Of a DNA stretch of 64,000 nt, positions 43,785 to 52,265 are shown piece after piece. Both the position numbers and the translations under genes were made by a program. How positions within the stretch are numbered: the stretch's first letter is position 1; the number at the start of each line of letters is the position of its first letter. Under the pieces are notes generated by a model that saw only the letters and a list, made by a program, of their open reading frames with translations, ran no database searches and was not told where the DNA came from. The DNA is from Allobosea sp. (lineage in GTDB: Bacteria > Pseudomonadota > Alphaproteobacteria > Rhizobiales > Kaistiaceae): positions 159,939 to 223,938 of the forward strand of contig JAFKFV010000014.1 in the NCBI GenBank assembly GCA_017307955.1, read 5' to 3'.

Positions 43785-44291
43785 ATGCTCGCGCGCGTCG
43801 TCATCCTGGCCGCAGTCGTCCTCGTCGCCGTCGGAGCCCTGTCGGGCTCGGGCCTTCTGGAGCGGCTCGCGCCCGCGCTGACCGAGGCGGCGGCGCCCGA
43901 GCCGGCGCCGGCGCCGGCGCGAGGACCCGTGGTGCTCGAGGCGGATGGGAGCGGCCACTACATGGCGGACGGCTCGATCAACGGACGGCCCGTGCGCTTC
44001 GTCGTCGATACCGGCGCAACCCGCGTGGCGCTTTCGGCCGAGACGGCGCGGCGCATCGGCCTTGCCGTCGACAAGAGCGCCTTCACCGCGGCGACCCGGA
44101 CGGCCAATGGCACGGTCGCAGCCGCCCCGATCCGCCTGGCCGAGGTGCGCATCGGCGGCGCGCGCATCGCCGATGTCGATGCGCTCGTGCTGCCCGAGGG
44201 CGCGCTCGACGTCGATCTCCTCGGCATGAGCTTCCTGTCGCGGCTCGGCGGCTTCCGCGTCACCGGCCGGCAGATGGTTCTTTCGCCTTGA
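43785..44291 (+). CDS. TIGR02281-type clan AA aspartic protease (retropepsin-like)
   Basis: 168 residues. An N-terminal membrane anchor (VVILAAVVLVAVGALSG) is followed by a Pro-Ala linker and a retropepsin-like domain with the catalytic motif VVDTGATRVALS and the hydrophobic-Gly motif VDLLGMSFLSRL. These are single-domain, dimeric periplasmic aspartic proteases found mainly in Alphaproteobacteria. Its target is unknown. It is a single gene between two unrelated units. Confidence 0.88.
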   Translation: MLARVVILAAVVLVAVGALSGSGLLERLAPALTEAAAPEPAPAPARGPVVLEADGSGHYMADGSINGRPVRFVVDTGATRVALSAETARRIGLAVDKSAFTAATRTANGTVAAAPIRLAEVRIGGARIADVDALVLPEGALDVDLLGMSFLSRLGGFRVTGRQMVLSP

Positions 44292-44404
44292 GTTCGCCTA
44301 CCGTCGTGATCCTGTGATCAAGGCCACTCTAGAGGAGGCGAGAGTTGCTTTGCGGCGTGCTTCCGCGCCAAAGTCAGGCATACATCCACGAGGAGTCTTC
44401 CCGC

Positions 44405-45904
44405 ATGTTTCCAAAGCCGGTCCCCAAGCTGCTCCGCAACACCTACGACTTCGAATCGAAGCCGATGGTGAAGCCAACGGGCTTCCGGGAATACGACGCC
44501 AGGTGGCTCTTCAACGACGAGCTCAACCTGATGGGCGTCCAGGCTCTCGGCATGGGCCTCGGCACGCTGCTCGGCGAGATGGGCATCAAGAAGGAGATCG
44601 TGACCGGCCACGATTACCGGTCCTATTCCTCGGCGATCAAGCTGGCGCTGGCGACCGGCCTGATGGCGGCCGGCGCCAAGGTGCACGATATCGGCCTCGC
44701 GGTGACGCCGATGGCCTATTTCGCCCAGTTCGAGCTCGACGTGCCGGCCGTGGCCATGGTCACCGCCTCGCATAACGAGAATGGCTGGACGGGCGTCAAG
44801 ATGGGCGCGGCGCGGCCGCTGACCTTCGGACCGGACGAGATGAGCCGGCTCAAGGAGATCGTGCTCTCGGCCGCCTTCGACCTCTCGGGCGGTGGCTCCT
44901 ATGTGTTCCACGAGAATTTCCCGGCCATCTACATGGCCGACATGACCAACCGGCCGAAGCTCAAGCGGCCGATCAAGGTCATCGCCGCCTGCGGCAACGG
45001 CACGGCCGGCGCCTTCGCGCCGAAGGTTCTGGAGATGATCGGCGCGGACGTCATCCCGATGGATGCCGACCTCGACTACACCTTCCCGCGCTACAATCCG
45101 AACCCCGAAGACATGAAGATGCTGCACGCGATCCGCGATGCGGTACTCGAGCATGGCGCGGAGGTCGGGCTCGGCTTCGACGGCGACGGCGACCGCTGCG
45201 GCGTCGTGGACGATACGGGCGACGAGATCTTCGCCGACAAGGTCGGCGTCATGCTGGCGCGCGATCTCTCGGGCCTTCATCCGAACGCGACCTTCGTCGT
45301 CGACGTGAAGTCGACCGGCCTCTTCGCGACCGATCCGGTCCTGAAGGCGAACGGCGTCACCGCCGATTACTGGAAGACTGGCCATTCCTACATCAAGCGC
45401 CGCGTCAACGCGCTGAACGCGCTGGCCGGCTTCGAGAAGTCGGGCCACTATTTCTTCAACAAGCCGGTCGGCCGCGGCTATGACGATGGTCTCGTCTCGG
45501 CGCTCGCCATCCTCGACATGCTCGACCGCAATCCCGGCAAGAAGCTCTCCGAGCTCAAGAACGCGCTGCCCAAGACCTGGGGCTCGCCGACCATGTCGCC
45601 GCATTGCGACGACGAGGTGAAGTATGGCGTCATCGACAAGGTGGTGAAGCGCTTCGAGGAGATGAAGGCGAAGGGCGAGCCGGTCGCCGGCCAGAAGATC
45701 ATCGACCTCGTGACGGTGAATGGCGTGCGCATCACCAACGAGGACGGCACCTGGGGCCTCGTGCGTGCGTCGTCGAACAAGCCGGAGCTGGTGGTCGTCG
45801 TCGAGAGCCCGGTCTCGGAGGCGCGCCTCCGCGAGATGTTCCACGCCGTCGACGGCGTGCTGCGCGAGAACCCAGAGGTCGGCGCCTACAACCAGACGAT
45901 CTGA
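44405..45904 (+). CDS. Phosphomannomutase/phosphoglucomutase
   Basis: 499 residues from the ATG at 44405; in-frame codons back to 44345 are not conserved. The phosphoserine loop TASHNENGWTGVK, the metal-binding loop GFDGDGDRCGVVD and the sugar-binding segment SSNKPELVVVVESP are all present. It interconverts mannose- or glucose-6-phosphate with the 1-phosphates, supplying nucleotide sugars for lipopolysaccharide and exopolysaccharide. The rhizobial exoC/noeK proteins are of this type. A long stem-loop follows. Confidence 0.9.
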   Translation: MFPKPVPKLLRNTYDFESKPMVKPTGFREYDARWLFNDELNLMGVQALGMGLGTLLGEMGIKKEIVTGHDYRSYSSAIKLALATGLMAAGAKVHDIGLAVTPMAYFAQFELDVPAVAMVTASHNENGWTGVKMGAARPLTFGPDEMSRLKEIVLSAAFDLSGGGSYVFHENFPAIYMADMTNRPKLKRPIKVIAACGNGTAGAFAPKVLEMIGADVIPMDADLDYTFPRYNPNPEDMKMLHAIRDAVLEHGAEVGLGFDGDGDRCGVVDDTGDEIFADKVGVMLARDLSGLHPNATFVVDVKSTGLFATDPVLKANGVTADYWKTGHSYIKRRVNALNALAGFEKSGHYFFNKPVGRGYDDGLVSALAILDMLDRNPGKKLSELKNALPKTWGSPTMSPHCDDEVKYGVIDKVVKRFEEMKAKGEPVAGQKIIDLVTVNGVRITNEDGTWGLVRASSNKPELVVVVESPVSEARLREMFHAVDGVLRENPEVGAYNQTI

Positions 45905-45922
45905 CGCTTTTGCATCAACGGA

Positions 45923-45954
45923 CATGCGGCGCCCTCCATATCGGGCGCCGCATG
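45923..45954 (+). terminator. Strong stem-loop after the phosphomannomutase gene
   Basis: CATGCGGCGCCC (45923-45934), 8-base loop, GGGCGCCGCATG (45943-45954): a perfect 12-bp stem 18 bp after the stop codon. The U-run is missing, so termination may be partial or need Rho; it still separates the gene from the epimerase gene at 45993. Confidence 0.7.
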
Positions 45955-45992
45955 CATGGTCTTTGAAGAGAACGGGACGGGAGACGCCAACC

Positions 45993-47003
45993 ATGAACGC
46001 CACGACCTTCGGCACCATGCCCGACGGAACCAAAGTCGAGGCCGTGACGATCGCCGCCGGCGACTTGTCCGCCCGCATCATCACGCTCGGGGCGATCATC
46101 CAGGACGTGCGGCTCGCCGGCGTTCCGCATCCGCTCGTGCTCGGCTTCCCGACGGTCGAGGGCTATCTGAACAATCCGAATTATTTCGGCGCCGTCGCCG
46201 GCCGCTACGCCAACCGCATCGCCGGTGGCCGCTTCTCGATCGACGGCGAAACCTTCCAGTTGTCGCAGAACGAGGGCGCTAACCATCTCCATGGCGGCAC
46301 TGACGGCTATGGGGCGCGGGTCTGGTCGATCCTCGACATCGACGAGGCGAGCGTCACGCTCGGCCTCGACGATCCGGACGGCACCAGCGGCTATCCGGGA
46401 CGGGTCAAGACGGAGCTCACCTATTCGGTCGAGGAGCCGGGGACGCTCAGGACCAGCATCCGCTCGACGACCGACGCGCCGACGCTCGTCAATCTCGCGC
46501 AGCACAGCTATTTCAACCTCGCCGGCGAAGGCACGATCCGCGATCATCTGCTGACGATCCCGGCCGAGACCTATCTGCCGACCGACGCGGTCATGATCCC
46601 GACCGGCGAGCGCCGGCCAGTGGCCGGCACGGCCTATGACTTCAGGGCCGAGCGGCCGGTCGGCAGCGATCCGGCGGCTGTCGTCGATATCTATGACCAC
46701 AACTTCAACGTCACCGAGGGCCGGACGGCGATCCCGCATCTCCTGGCGCGGCTCGTTTCGCCCAAGAGCGGCGTGGCGCTCGAGGTGCATTCCACCGAGC
46801 CGGGCGTGCAGTTCTATGGCGGGCACATGATCGCCTGCCGCGATGCGGGCCTCACCGGCGAGATGCACGGCGCCAATGCCGGGCTCTGCCTCGAGCCGCA
46901 GATCTATCCGGATTCGCCCAACCAGCCCGGCTTCCCGAGTGCCGTGCTCAGGCCGGGCGAGATCTACCGCCAGGAGACGCTGTTCGTCTTCTCGCGTGCG
47001 TAA
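45993..47003 (+). CDS. galM: Aldose 1-epimerase (galactose mutarotase)
   Basis: 336 residues from the ATG at 45993; the frame before it overlaps the mutase gene. The motifs GAVAGRYANRIAGGRF, the catalytic His in EGANHLHGG, NLAQHSYFNLAG with the second His, and the catalytic Glu in GLCLEPQIYPDSPN are diagnostic. It equilibrates alpha and beta anomers of aldoses in the cytoplasm or periplasm; no signal peptide is seen. A GGGCCGC/GCGGCCC hairpin at 47011-47032 follows the stop. Confidence 0.93.
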   Translation: MNATTFGTMPDGTKVEAVTIAAGDLSARIITLGAIIQDVRLAGVPHPLVLGFPTVEGYLNNPNYFGAVAGRYANRIAGGRFSIDGETFQLSQNEGANHLHGGTDGYGARVWSILDIDEASVTLGLDDPDGTSGYPGRVKTELTYSVEEPGTLRTSIRSTTDAPTLVNLAQHSYFNLAGEGTIRDHLLTIPAETYLPTDAVMIPTGERRPVAGTAYDFRAERPVGSDPAAVVDIYDHNFNVTEGRTAIPHLLARLVSPKSGVALEVHSTEPGVQFYGGHMIACRDAGLTGEMHGANAGLCLEPQIYPDSPNQPGFPSAVLRPGEIYRQETLFVFSRA

Positions 47004-47075
47004 GGCGTGCGGGCCGCGCGGGGGAGCGGCCCGGCCTCAGTTCGAACCATGCCGACCAGAGAAACAGGGGCTAAC

Positions 47076-47582
47076 ATGATGAACCGTGCCGGCCGCGTGG
47101 CCGCTTCCCTCCTTGCCATCCTCTCGCTTGCCAGCTGCGCCAGCACTTCGGTGATGCCGCTCTCGGCCGATACGATCCAGGTGACCGCGCAGGCCGATCC
47201 CGATTGCGGCCCCTCCGGCGCGCAGACCGCCGCGCTGAAACGGGCGGCCGTCGAGACGCTGCGCCGCGGCTTCGACAATTTCGTCATCGTCGGCGTCCAG
47301 CAGGCCAACAACACCCGCGTCACCGGTTACACGCCGGTGCAGGCGCAGACGCAGACCGACGGCTTCGGCACCACGGCCGGCAACACGGCCTTCGTCTCCG
47401 GTCGCTCGACCACGACCTATACCGGCGGCCAGGCGATCATCGGCGGCAGCTACGACCAGGTCCTGACGGTCCAGATGTTCCGCATGGGCGATCCCGGCTC
47501 GGAGCGCTCCATCTCGGCGCGCACCACGCTCGGCCCCAACTGGCAGAAGGCCGTCGCCTCCAAGGACGACGATTTCTGCTGA
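47076..47582 (+). CDS. Hypothetical lipoprotein
   Basis: 168 residues. The N-terminus has a lipoprotein signal peptide with lipobox LASC (SLLAILSLASCAST), so the mature protein is anchored by lipidated Cys in the envelope. The mature domain has a Cys early (DPDCGPSGAQ) and another at the end, a helix with a VETLRRGFDNFVIVGVQ strand and a Gly/Thr-rich stretch, in the manner of small outer-membrane-associated proteins. Family not recognised. Confidence 0.65.
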   Translation: MMNRAGRVAASLLAILSLASCASTSVMPLSADTIQVTAQADPDCGPSGAQTAALKRAAVETLRRGFDNFVIVGVQQANNTRVTGYTPVQAQTQTDGFGTTAGNTAFVSGRSTTTYTGGQAIIGGSYDQVLTVQMFRMGDPGSERSISARTTLGPNWQKAVASKDDDFC

Positions 47583-47643
47583 GGCGGCGGGTCCGCAGCT
47601 GGGCCTTTGCAATTCGCTGAAAAGTGCGCATTTCTAGACGATC

Positions 47644-47663
47644 GGCGCTCCCTTCGGGGCGCC
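47644..47663 (+). terminator. Stem-loop upstream of the GTP cyclohydrolase II-like gene
   Basis: An 8-bp stem (47644-47651 with 47656-47663, one G-T pair) with a four-base CTTC loop lies 61 bp after the lipoprotein gene and 28 bp before the next start. It can serve as a weak terminator of the first gene or as a leader hairpin of the second. Confidence 0.5.
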
Positions 47664-47691
47664 GGTCGGCTTTGGAAGGGCCGCACGCAGC

Positions 47692-48948
47692 ATGAGCACG
47701 AACCGCTCGACCCATATCCGCCTCACCTCGCATCCGGGCGCGCAGGCGCCTGTCCGCTTCCCGATCCGCTGGGGCGCGAGCGACCCGCAAAAGCGCGGCC
47801 CGGTGATCGGCAGCGTCGCCAATCCCGCCGACCGCAACGTGATCGGCACGCATGGCGGCTCCTACTCGCTCTATCGCGCGCTCGCGGTCTCGTCAGGCGC
47901 ACTCAATCCGATCCAGCGGCCCGACCTCCGCAACACCTCGCCCGTCGTCGAGATCGGCCCGCATCCGCAGTGGTCGGAGGCCGGCCGTATCGTCTCGCTC
48001 GATCCGTTCGGCCATCGCGCGCAGGAGATCTTCGCGCCCCTCATCGCCGAGGGCGTCGATATCCGCCCGACGATCGCGATCACCAAGGCGCGGCTCACCA
48101 TGGCCGAATTGCACGAGGCGATCCGGCTCAAGCGCCTTCCCATCGACGGCACGATCGTCCGTGACAATGGCGATGTCTCGGTGACCAAGGCGGCGATCGA
48201 CCCGGTCTGGCATCTCCCCGGCATCGCTGCCCGCTTCGGCGTCGGCGAAGACCAGCTGCGCCGGACGCTGTTCGAGCAGACCGGCGGCATGTATCCCGAA
48301 CTCGTCACCCGGCCGGACCTCGACGTGTTCCTGCCGCCGATCGGGGGGACGACGATCTATATCTTCGGCGATCCGGCGGCGCTCTCCGATCCGGCGCGCA
48401 CGCTCGCCTGCCGCGTCCATGACGAGTGCAACGGCTCCGACGTGTTCGGTTCCGACATCTGCACCTGCCGGCCCTATCTCATCCAGGGCATCGAGGAGGC
48501 GGTGAAGGAGGCGCAGAAGGGCGGCGTCGGCCTTGTCGTCTACAACCGCAAGGAAGGCCGCGCGCTCGGCGAGGTGACGAAGTTCCTCGTCTACAACGCC
48601 CGCAAGCGGCAGGAAGGCGGCGACCAGGCGGCGACCTATTTCGAGCGCACCGAATGCGTCGCCGGCGTCCAGGACGCGCGCTTCCAGCAACTGATGCCCG
48701 ACGTGCTGCACTGGCTCGGCATCACCCGCATCGACCGCTTCATCTCGATGTCGGACATGAAATACGAGGCGATCACCAACTCGGGCATCGAGATCGTGGA
48801 ACGCGTTCCGATCCCGGAGGAACTGATCCCGCCCGACGCCCGCGTCGAGATCGACGCCAAGAGGGCGCACGGCTATTTCAGCCCCGCCCCGGCGCCGAGC
48901 CCCGAGGACCTGACGAGGACGGTCGGCCGTCCGCTGGAGAAGTACTAG
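47692..48948 (+). CDS. GTP cyclohydrolase II-like protein of the uracil catabolic (URC1) type
   Basis: 418 residues, much longer than the 200-residue RibA enzyme. The C-terminal half contains the GTP cyclohydrolase II core with the zinc Cys residues (VHDECNGSDVFGSDICTC) and RKEGRALGEVTKF, while an extra 200-residue N-terminal domain (VIGSVANPADRNVIGTHGGS) is typical of URC1 proteins. In the URC pathway, described in yeast and present in bacteria, this protein is needed to degrade uracil together with URC4. The URC4 homologue lies 750 bp downstream on the same strand. A role in riboflavin synthesis is less likely because no other rib gene is near. Confidence 0.85.
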   Translation: MSTNRSTHIRLTSHPGAQAPVRFPIRWGASDPQKRGPVIGSVANPADRNVIGTHGGSYSLYRALAVSSGALNPIQRPDLRNTSPVVEIGPHPQWSEAGRIVSLDPFGHRAQEIFAPLIAEGVDIRPTIAITKARLTMAELHEAIRLKRLPIDGTIVRDNGDVSVTKAAIDPVWHLPGIAARFGVGEDQLRRTLFEQTGGMYPELVTRPDLDVFLPPIGGTTIYIFGDPAALSDPARTLACRVHDECNGSDVFGSDICTCRPYLIQGIEEAVKEAQKGGVGLVVYNRKEGRALGEVTKFLVYNARKRQEGGDQAATYFERTECVAGVQDARFQQLMPDVLHWLGITRIDRFISMSDMKYEAITNSGIEIVERVPIPEELIPPDARVEIDAKRAHGYFSPAPAPSPEDLTRTVGRPLEKY

Positions 48949-48961
48949 CCAGCCCCGGCCC

Positions 48962-48996
48962 TTGATCCTCAGCTGGTTGTGAACTATAATTCACAA
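48962..48996 (+). promoter_or_regulatory. Promoter and autoregulatory operator of the toxin-antitoxin pair
   Basis: TTGATC (48962-48967), a 17-bp spacer and a perfect TATAAT (48985-48990) form a sigma-70 promoter whose start would fall at 48996-48997, on the toxin ATG itself, implying a leaderless mRNA. The -10 box sits in the inverted repeat TTGTGAA-N6-TTCACAA (48977-48996), a likely operator for the antitoxin/toxin complex. Confidence 0.75.
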
Positions 48997-49283
48997 TGTT
49001 CGACGTTCGGCAGACCGCAGTGTTCGAGGATTGGCTGGAACGCCTGAAGGATGGTCTAGCTGCGAAGAAGATCGCCCAGCGTATCGTCCGCCCGAGTGCC
49101 GGGCTCCTCGGTGACGTCAGGTTCTTCGACGGGATAGGCGAATTGCGGATCGATCATGGGCCGGGCTATCGCGTCTATTTCGTCCGCCGCGGCGAGACGC
49201 TCATCATCCTGCTCTGCGGCGGGGACAAGTCGACGCAGCCGAGCGACATCCGGCGCGCGATCGCTCTCGCGAGGGAGGTTTGA
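48996..49283 (+). CDS. RelE/HigB-like addiction module toxin
   Basis: 95 residues of the COG3657/phage Gp49-like (PF05973) type. The pattern FEDWLERLKD, GLLGDVRFFDGIGELRIDHG, YRVYFVRRGETLIILLCGGDK is characteristic: Arg and Tyr residues of the RelE fold line the mRNA-cleaving site. It would cut ribosome-bound mRNA unless held by the antitoxin. The gene starts directly at its promoter and is 1 bp from the antitoxin gene, toxin first, as in HigBA systems. It is inserted between two uracil-catabolism genes. Confidence 0.9.
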   Translation: MFDVRQTAVFEDWLERLKDGLAAKKIAQRIVRPSAGLLGDVRFFDGIGELRIDHGPGYRVYFVRRGETLIILLCGGDKSTQPSDIRRAIALAREV

Positions 49284-49284
49284 A

Positions 49285-49572
49285 ATGCCGGCACCGACGG
49301 TTCCATTCCATGCGGATCGCTATCTCGATACGCCGGAGTCGCAGTTGGAGCTTCTCGCCGATGCCTTCGAGAGCGGCGATGCCGGCTATATCACGCAGGC
49401 CCTTGGCGTCGTCGCCCGTGCCCGGGGCATGACCGATATCGCGCGCGAGGCTGGCGTCACGCGCGAGGCCCTCTACAAAGCTCTTTCGGCGGATGGCGAT
49501 CCGCGCCTCTCGACGCTGCTCGGTGTTGCCCGTGCCTTGGGCGTGCGTCTTTCGGCGTCTGCAGCCGAATAG
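49285..49572 (+). CDS. Addiction module antitoxin (HigA-like, COG3636)
   Basis: 95 residues with an N-terminal toxin-binding segment and a helix-turn-helix in the C-terminal half (GMTDIAREAGVTREALYKAL followed by STLLGVARALGVRL). A GGGAGG ribosome-binding site lies just before its ATG. It neutralises the toxin and probably represses the shared promoter through the TTGTGAA palindrome. Intact. Confidence 0.9.
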   Translation: MPAPTVPFHADRYLDTPESQLELLADAFESGDAGYITQALGVVARARGMTDIAREAGVTREALYKALSADGDPRLSTLLGVARALGVRLSASAAE

Positions 49573-49695
49573 GTCCATCCGACGGGCTTGACCGGGCGGG
49601 GCCGAGTTGGCTAGGCGAGCACCGACACCCTGCCTGCATGGATGCGGCATGCCGCCGGAGCCGGGAACGGCCTCTCTCACCGACAGGACTCACCC

Positions 49696-50919
49696 TTGGC
49701 CACAGCACGAGACCTCCTTTCCGCCGCAGCCGTGCGCGATCGCGCGCACCGGCTCTATGAACTCGGCATCGAGGGCGAGCTCGAGCATTTCGACGTGCGG
49801 CTAGACCGGCTGCCGAAGGCGGCGGATTTCGTGCTGGCGACGATGCGCGAGGCCTATCCCGAGCTCGACATCCCCTATCATTCGCGCTGGCGCCATTTCG
49901 AGGCCGGCGACATCAACCGCTGGGGTGGCCTCGTCGATGCCTCAGGCCTTGCCGAGGATCCGCTGCGCTTCGGCCGCGCGGCTTATGATCTGGCCATCGT
50001 CAGCGTGCTGCTCGATGCCGGCGCCGGCCCCGACTGGCGCTACGAGGAGGCCGCGACGGGCGGCACCTATGCCCGTTCCGAGGGCCTCGGCGTCGCGAGC
50101 TTCGCGATGTTCGCCTCCGGTCTCTTTTCCGCCGATCCGGCTGATCCGCTCCGGGCCGATGCCAGCGCGCTCGCCGCGCTGACGGCCGACGAACTCGCCG
50201 CCGGGCTTCAGGTCACCCCGTCCAATCCGATCGTCGGTCTCGAAGGGCGCGTCGCGCTCCTGAACGCGCTCGGGCGCACCGTCGCCGAGCGGCCCGATCT
50301 TTTCGGCGAGGACGAGGCGCGGCCGGGCGGGCTGTTCGATGCCTGTGTCGCCGCTGCCGGGGATGGGAGCATCGCCGCGCCGGCCGTGCTCGCACTGGTG
50401 CTCGACGGGCTCGGCGCCATCTGGCCGGGACGCATTCTGATCGATGGCGTGCGCCTCGGCGACACCTGGCGGCACACGAAGCTCGCCACCGACGACGCCA
50501 CCAATCATCTCGTCCCGTTCCACAAGCTCTCGCAGTGGCTGACCTATTCGCTGCTGGAGCCGCTCCTGTGGACCGGCGTCGCCGTCGAGGATGTCGACGG
50601 GCTGACGGGGCTGCCGGAATACCGCAATGGCGGGCTTTTCATCGACATGGGCGTGCTGGTGCCGCGCCGGCGCGATGCGCTGACACGGACATGGCATGTC
50701 GATGACGAATTCGTCGTCGAATGGCGGGCGCTGACCGTGGCGCTGCTCGACCACACCGCCGACATGATCCGCGAGCGGCTCGGCGTCGACCGCGTCGCGC
50801 TGCCGCTCGCCAAGGTCCTGCAGGGCGGCACCTGGGCCGCCGGTCGCAAGCTTGCCGCCGAGAAGCGCCCCGGCGGCGCCCCGCCGCTCACCATCGCCAG
50901 CGATGGCACCGTGTTCTGA
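49696..50919 (+). CDS. URC4-type protein (DUF1688)
   Basis: 407 residues from a TTG at 49696 preceded by AGGA at about 8 bp; a frame to 49642 is open but not conserved. The sequence LLSAAAVRDRAHRLYELG, IPYHSRWRHFEAGDINRW, PSNPIVGLEGRVALLNALG and LPEYRNGGLFIDMGVLVPR identifies the DUF1688/URC4 family, required for uracil degradation by the URC pathway in yeast and encoded beside URC1 in bacteria. Its biochemical step is not settled. A uracil phosphoribosyltransferase (URC6/upp), also needed, is not in the window. Confidence 0.88.
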   Translation: MATARDLLSAAAVRDRAHRLYELGIEGELEHFDVRLDRLPKAADFVLATMREAYPELDIPYHSRWRHFEAGDINRWGGLVDASGLAEDPLRFGRAAYDLAIVSVLLDAGAGPDWRYEEAATGGTYARSEGLGVASFAMFASGLFSADPADPLRADASALAALTADELAAGLQVTPSNPIVGLEGRVALLNALGRTVAERPDLFGEDEARPGGLFDACVAAAGDGSIAAPAVLALVLDGLGAIWPGRILIDGVRLGDTWRHTKLATDDATNHLVPFHKLSQWLTYSLLEPLLWTGVAVEDVDGLTGLPEYRNGGLFIDMGVLVPRRRDALTRTWHVDDEFVVEWRALTVALLDHTADMIRERLGVDRVALPLAKVLQGGTWAAGRKLAAEKRPGGAPPLTIASDGTVF

Positions 50920-50928
50920 GCGCCGTGC

Positions 50929-51429
50929 TCAGCCCTTCCTCTCGCCGATGAGATAGTGCCAGGCGAGCAGGATCGGGCCGATGGTCAGCGCGACATCGGC
51001 GAGGTTGAAGACGAAGAGGCCGCGGTCGCCGAGGTGGAGATAGAGGAAATCCACCACATGGCCGAAGCGGATGCGGTCGATGAGATTGCCGATCGCGCCG
51101 CCGGCGATGAGCGCGAATCCGACCGCCACCAGTCGCCCGCCGTCGCGCGCCGTCGCCCAGAGCCAGAGCACGACGAGCGTGATCAGTGCCGTGCCGCCGA
51201 CGAGCAGCAGGCTGTCGAAGCCATGCGCGAAGGAGAAGGCGACGCCGGTATTGTGCACCCGGTAGAGCGCGAGGATCGGCAACAGCTCGATGCCGTGCTG
51301 GTAGTCGAGCCGCGCCTCGGCGATTGCCTTCGAGATCTGGTCGATGATGACGACGGCGGCGATGATCGCGAGGCCGAGCGCGGATATCGGCCCCGGCGGC
51401 CTCGTGCCGGTTTCGGTCGGTTCGGTCAT
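50929..51429 (-). CDS. lspA: Lipoprotein signal peptidase (signal peptidase II)
   Basis: 166 residues from the ATG at 51429; the ORF reaching 51681 overlaps the methyltransferase gene. Four membrane segments and the two catalytic Asp motifs GGAIGNLIDR-RFGHVVDFL and FNLADVALTIG are present. It cleaves prolipoproteins after lipidation in the inner membrane, for instance those encoded at 47076 and 62203. Third gene of a minus-strand operon with two RNA methyltransferases; its start overlaps the upstream stop (ATGA). Confidence 0.94.
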   Translation of the reverse strand: MTEPTETGTRPPGPISALGLAIIAAVVIIDQISKAIAEARLDYQHGIELLPILALYRVHNTGVAFSFAHGFDSLLLVGGTALITLVVLWLWATARDGGRLVAVGFALIAGGAIGNLIDRIRFGHVVDFLYLHLGDRGLFVFNLADVALTIGPILLAWHYLIGERKG

Positions 51430-52265
51430 GACAGCGTGAGCTTGCCGCGGCGGATCTCGAACAGCATGACGCCGGTCGCGATCGCCAGATTGAGGGAATC
51501 CGCGCGGCCAACCTGCGGGATCTTGACGAGATTGTCGCAGAGCGCGGCGAAGCGGTCGTCGAGGCCGGACTGCTCGTTGCCCATCAGCAGGAGCACAGGC
51601 CTGTCGTAGTCGACCTTCCGGTAGTCTTCCTTGCCGGAGAGATGCGTGCCGACGACGATGCCCGGCCAGCTCTTGCGCCACGCCGCGAAGGCTTCGAGCG
51701 AGAAACGGGCGAGCGGCATGTGGAAGATAGAGCCCATGGTGGCGCGCACCGCCTCGACGCCGAACGGATCGACCGTGTCGCCGACGAGGATGACGCCCTT
51801 CGCGCCGGCCGCGTCGGCAGTGCGGATGATGGTGCCGAGATTGCCGGGGTCCTTGATGCCTTCAAGCGCGACCCAGAGCCCGTCGCTGCCCGGCTCGATC
51901 GCGGCGGCGTCGATGAAGCGCTGCTCGAAGACGCCGACCACCATCTGCGGGTTTTCCCGCCGCGTGATCTTGGCGAGCACGGCTTCCGACACTTCGAGCA
52001 CATCGCCGCCGCGCGCATGCGCCGTCTGGGCCACGCGGCGCACGACGGGATGGTTGGCGACCTTGGCGCCATAGACGAGGATGCGGATCGGCCAGTTGCC
52101 CTCGACGGCGTCGGCGACGAGCTTCATGCCCTCGGTGACGAAGAGGCCGCTCTCGCGCCTATATTTCGGCAGCGCGAGGGCACGGATTTCCTTGATGGTC
52201 GGGTTGGTGAGGCTCGTCACCACGCGGACCTGGCCGGGGGCGGGGAGGGCGGTGTCGTCGGCCAT
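51426..52265 (-). CDS. TrmH family RNA methyltransferase (SpoU)
   Basis: 279 residues. The N-terminal L30e-like RNA-binding domain (LTNPTIKEIRALALPKYR) precedes the SPOUT knot domain with motif 1 KDPGNLGTIIRTADAAGA, motif 2 LLLMGNEQSGL and motif 3 SLNLAIATGVMLFEI. It would 2'-O-methylate a ribose in tRNA or 23S rRNA (RlmB or TrmH class); the position cannot be told. The start overlaps the upstream methyltransferase by 1 bp. Confidence 0.9.
   Translation of the reverse strand: MADDTALPAPGQVRVVTSLTNPTIKEIRALALPKYRRESGLFVTEGMKLVADAVEGNWPIRILVYGAKVANHPVVRRVAQTAHARGGDVLEVSEAVLAKITRRENPQMVVGVFEQRFIDAAAIEPGSDGLWVALEGIKDPGNLGTIIRTADAAGAKGVILVGDTVDPFGVEAVRATMGSIFHMPLARFSLEAFAAWRKSWPGIVVGTHLSGKEDYRKVDYDRPVLLLMGNEQSGLDDRFAALCDNLVKIPQVGRADSLNLAIATGVMLFEIRRGKLTLS

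Noticed and set aside
44318..46099. 593-codon frame on the minus strand
   Set aside because: Antisense shadow of the phosphomannomutase gene, which has all active-site loops.
47692..48948. Riboflavin biosynthesis gene ribA
   Set aside because: The protein is twice the RibA length with a URC1-type N-terminal domain, and a URC4 gene rather than rib genes lies downstream.
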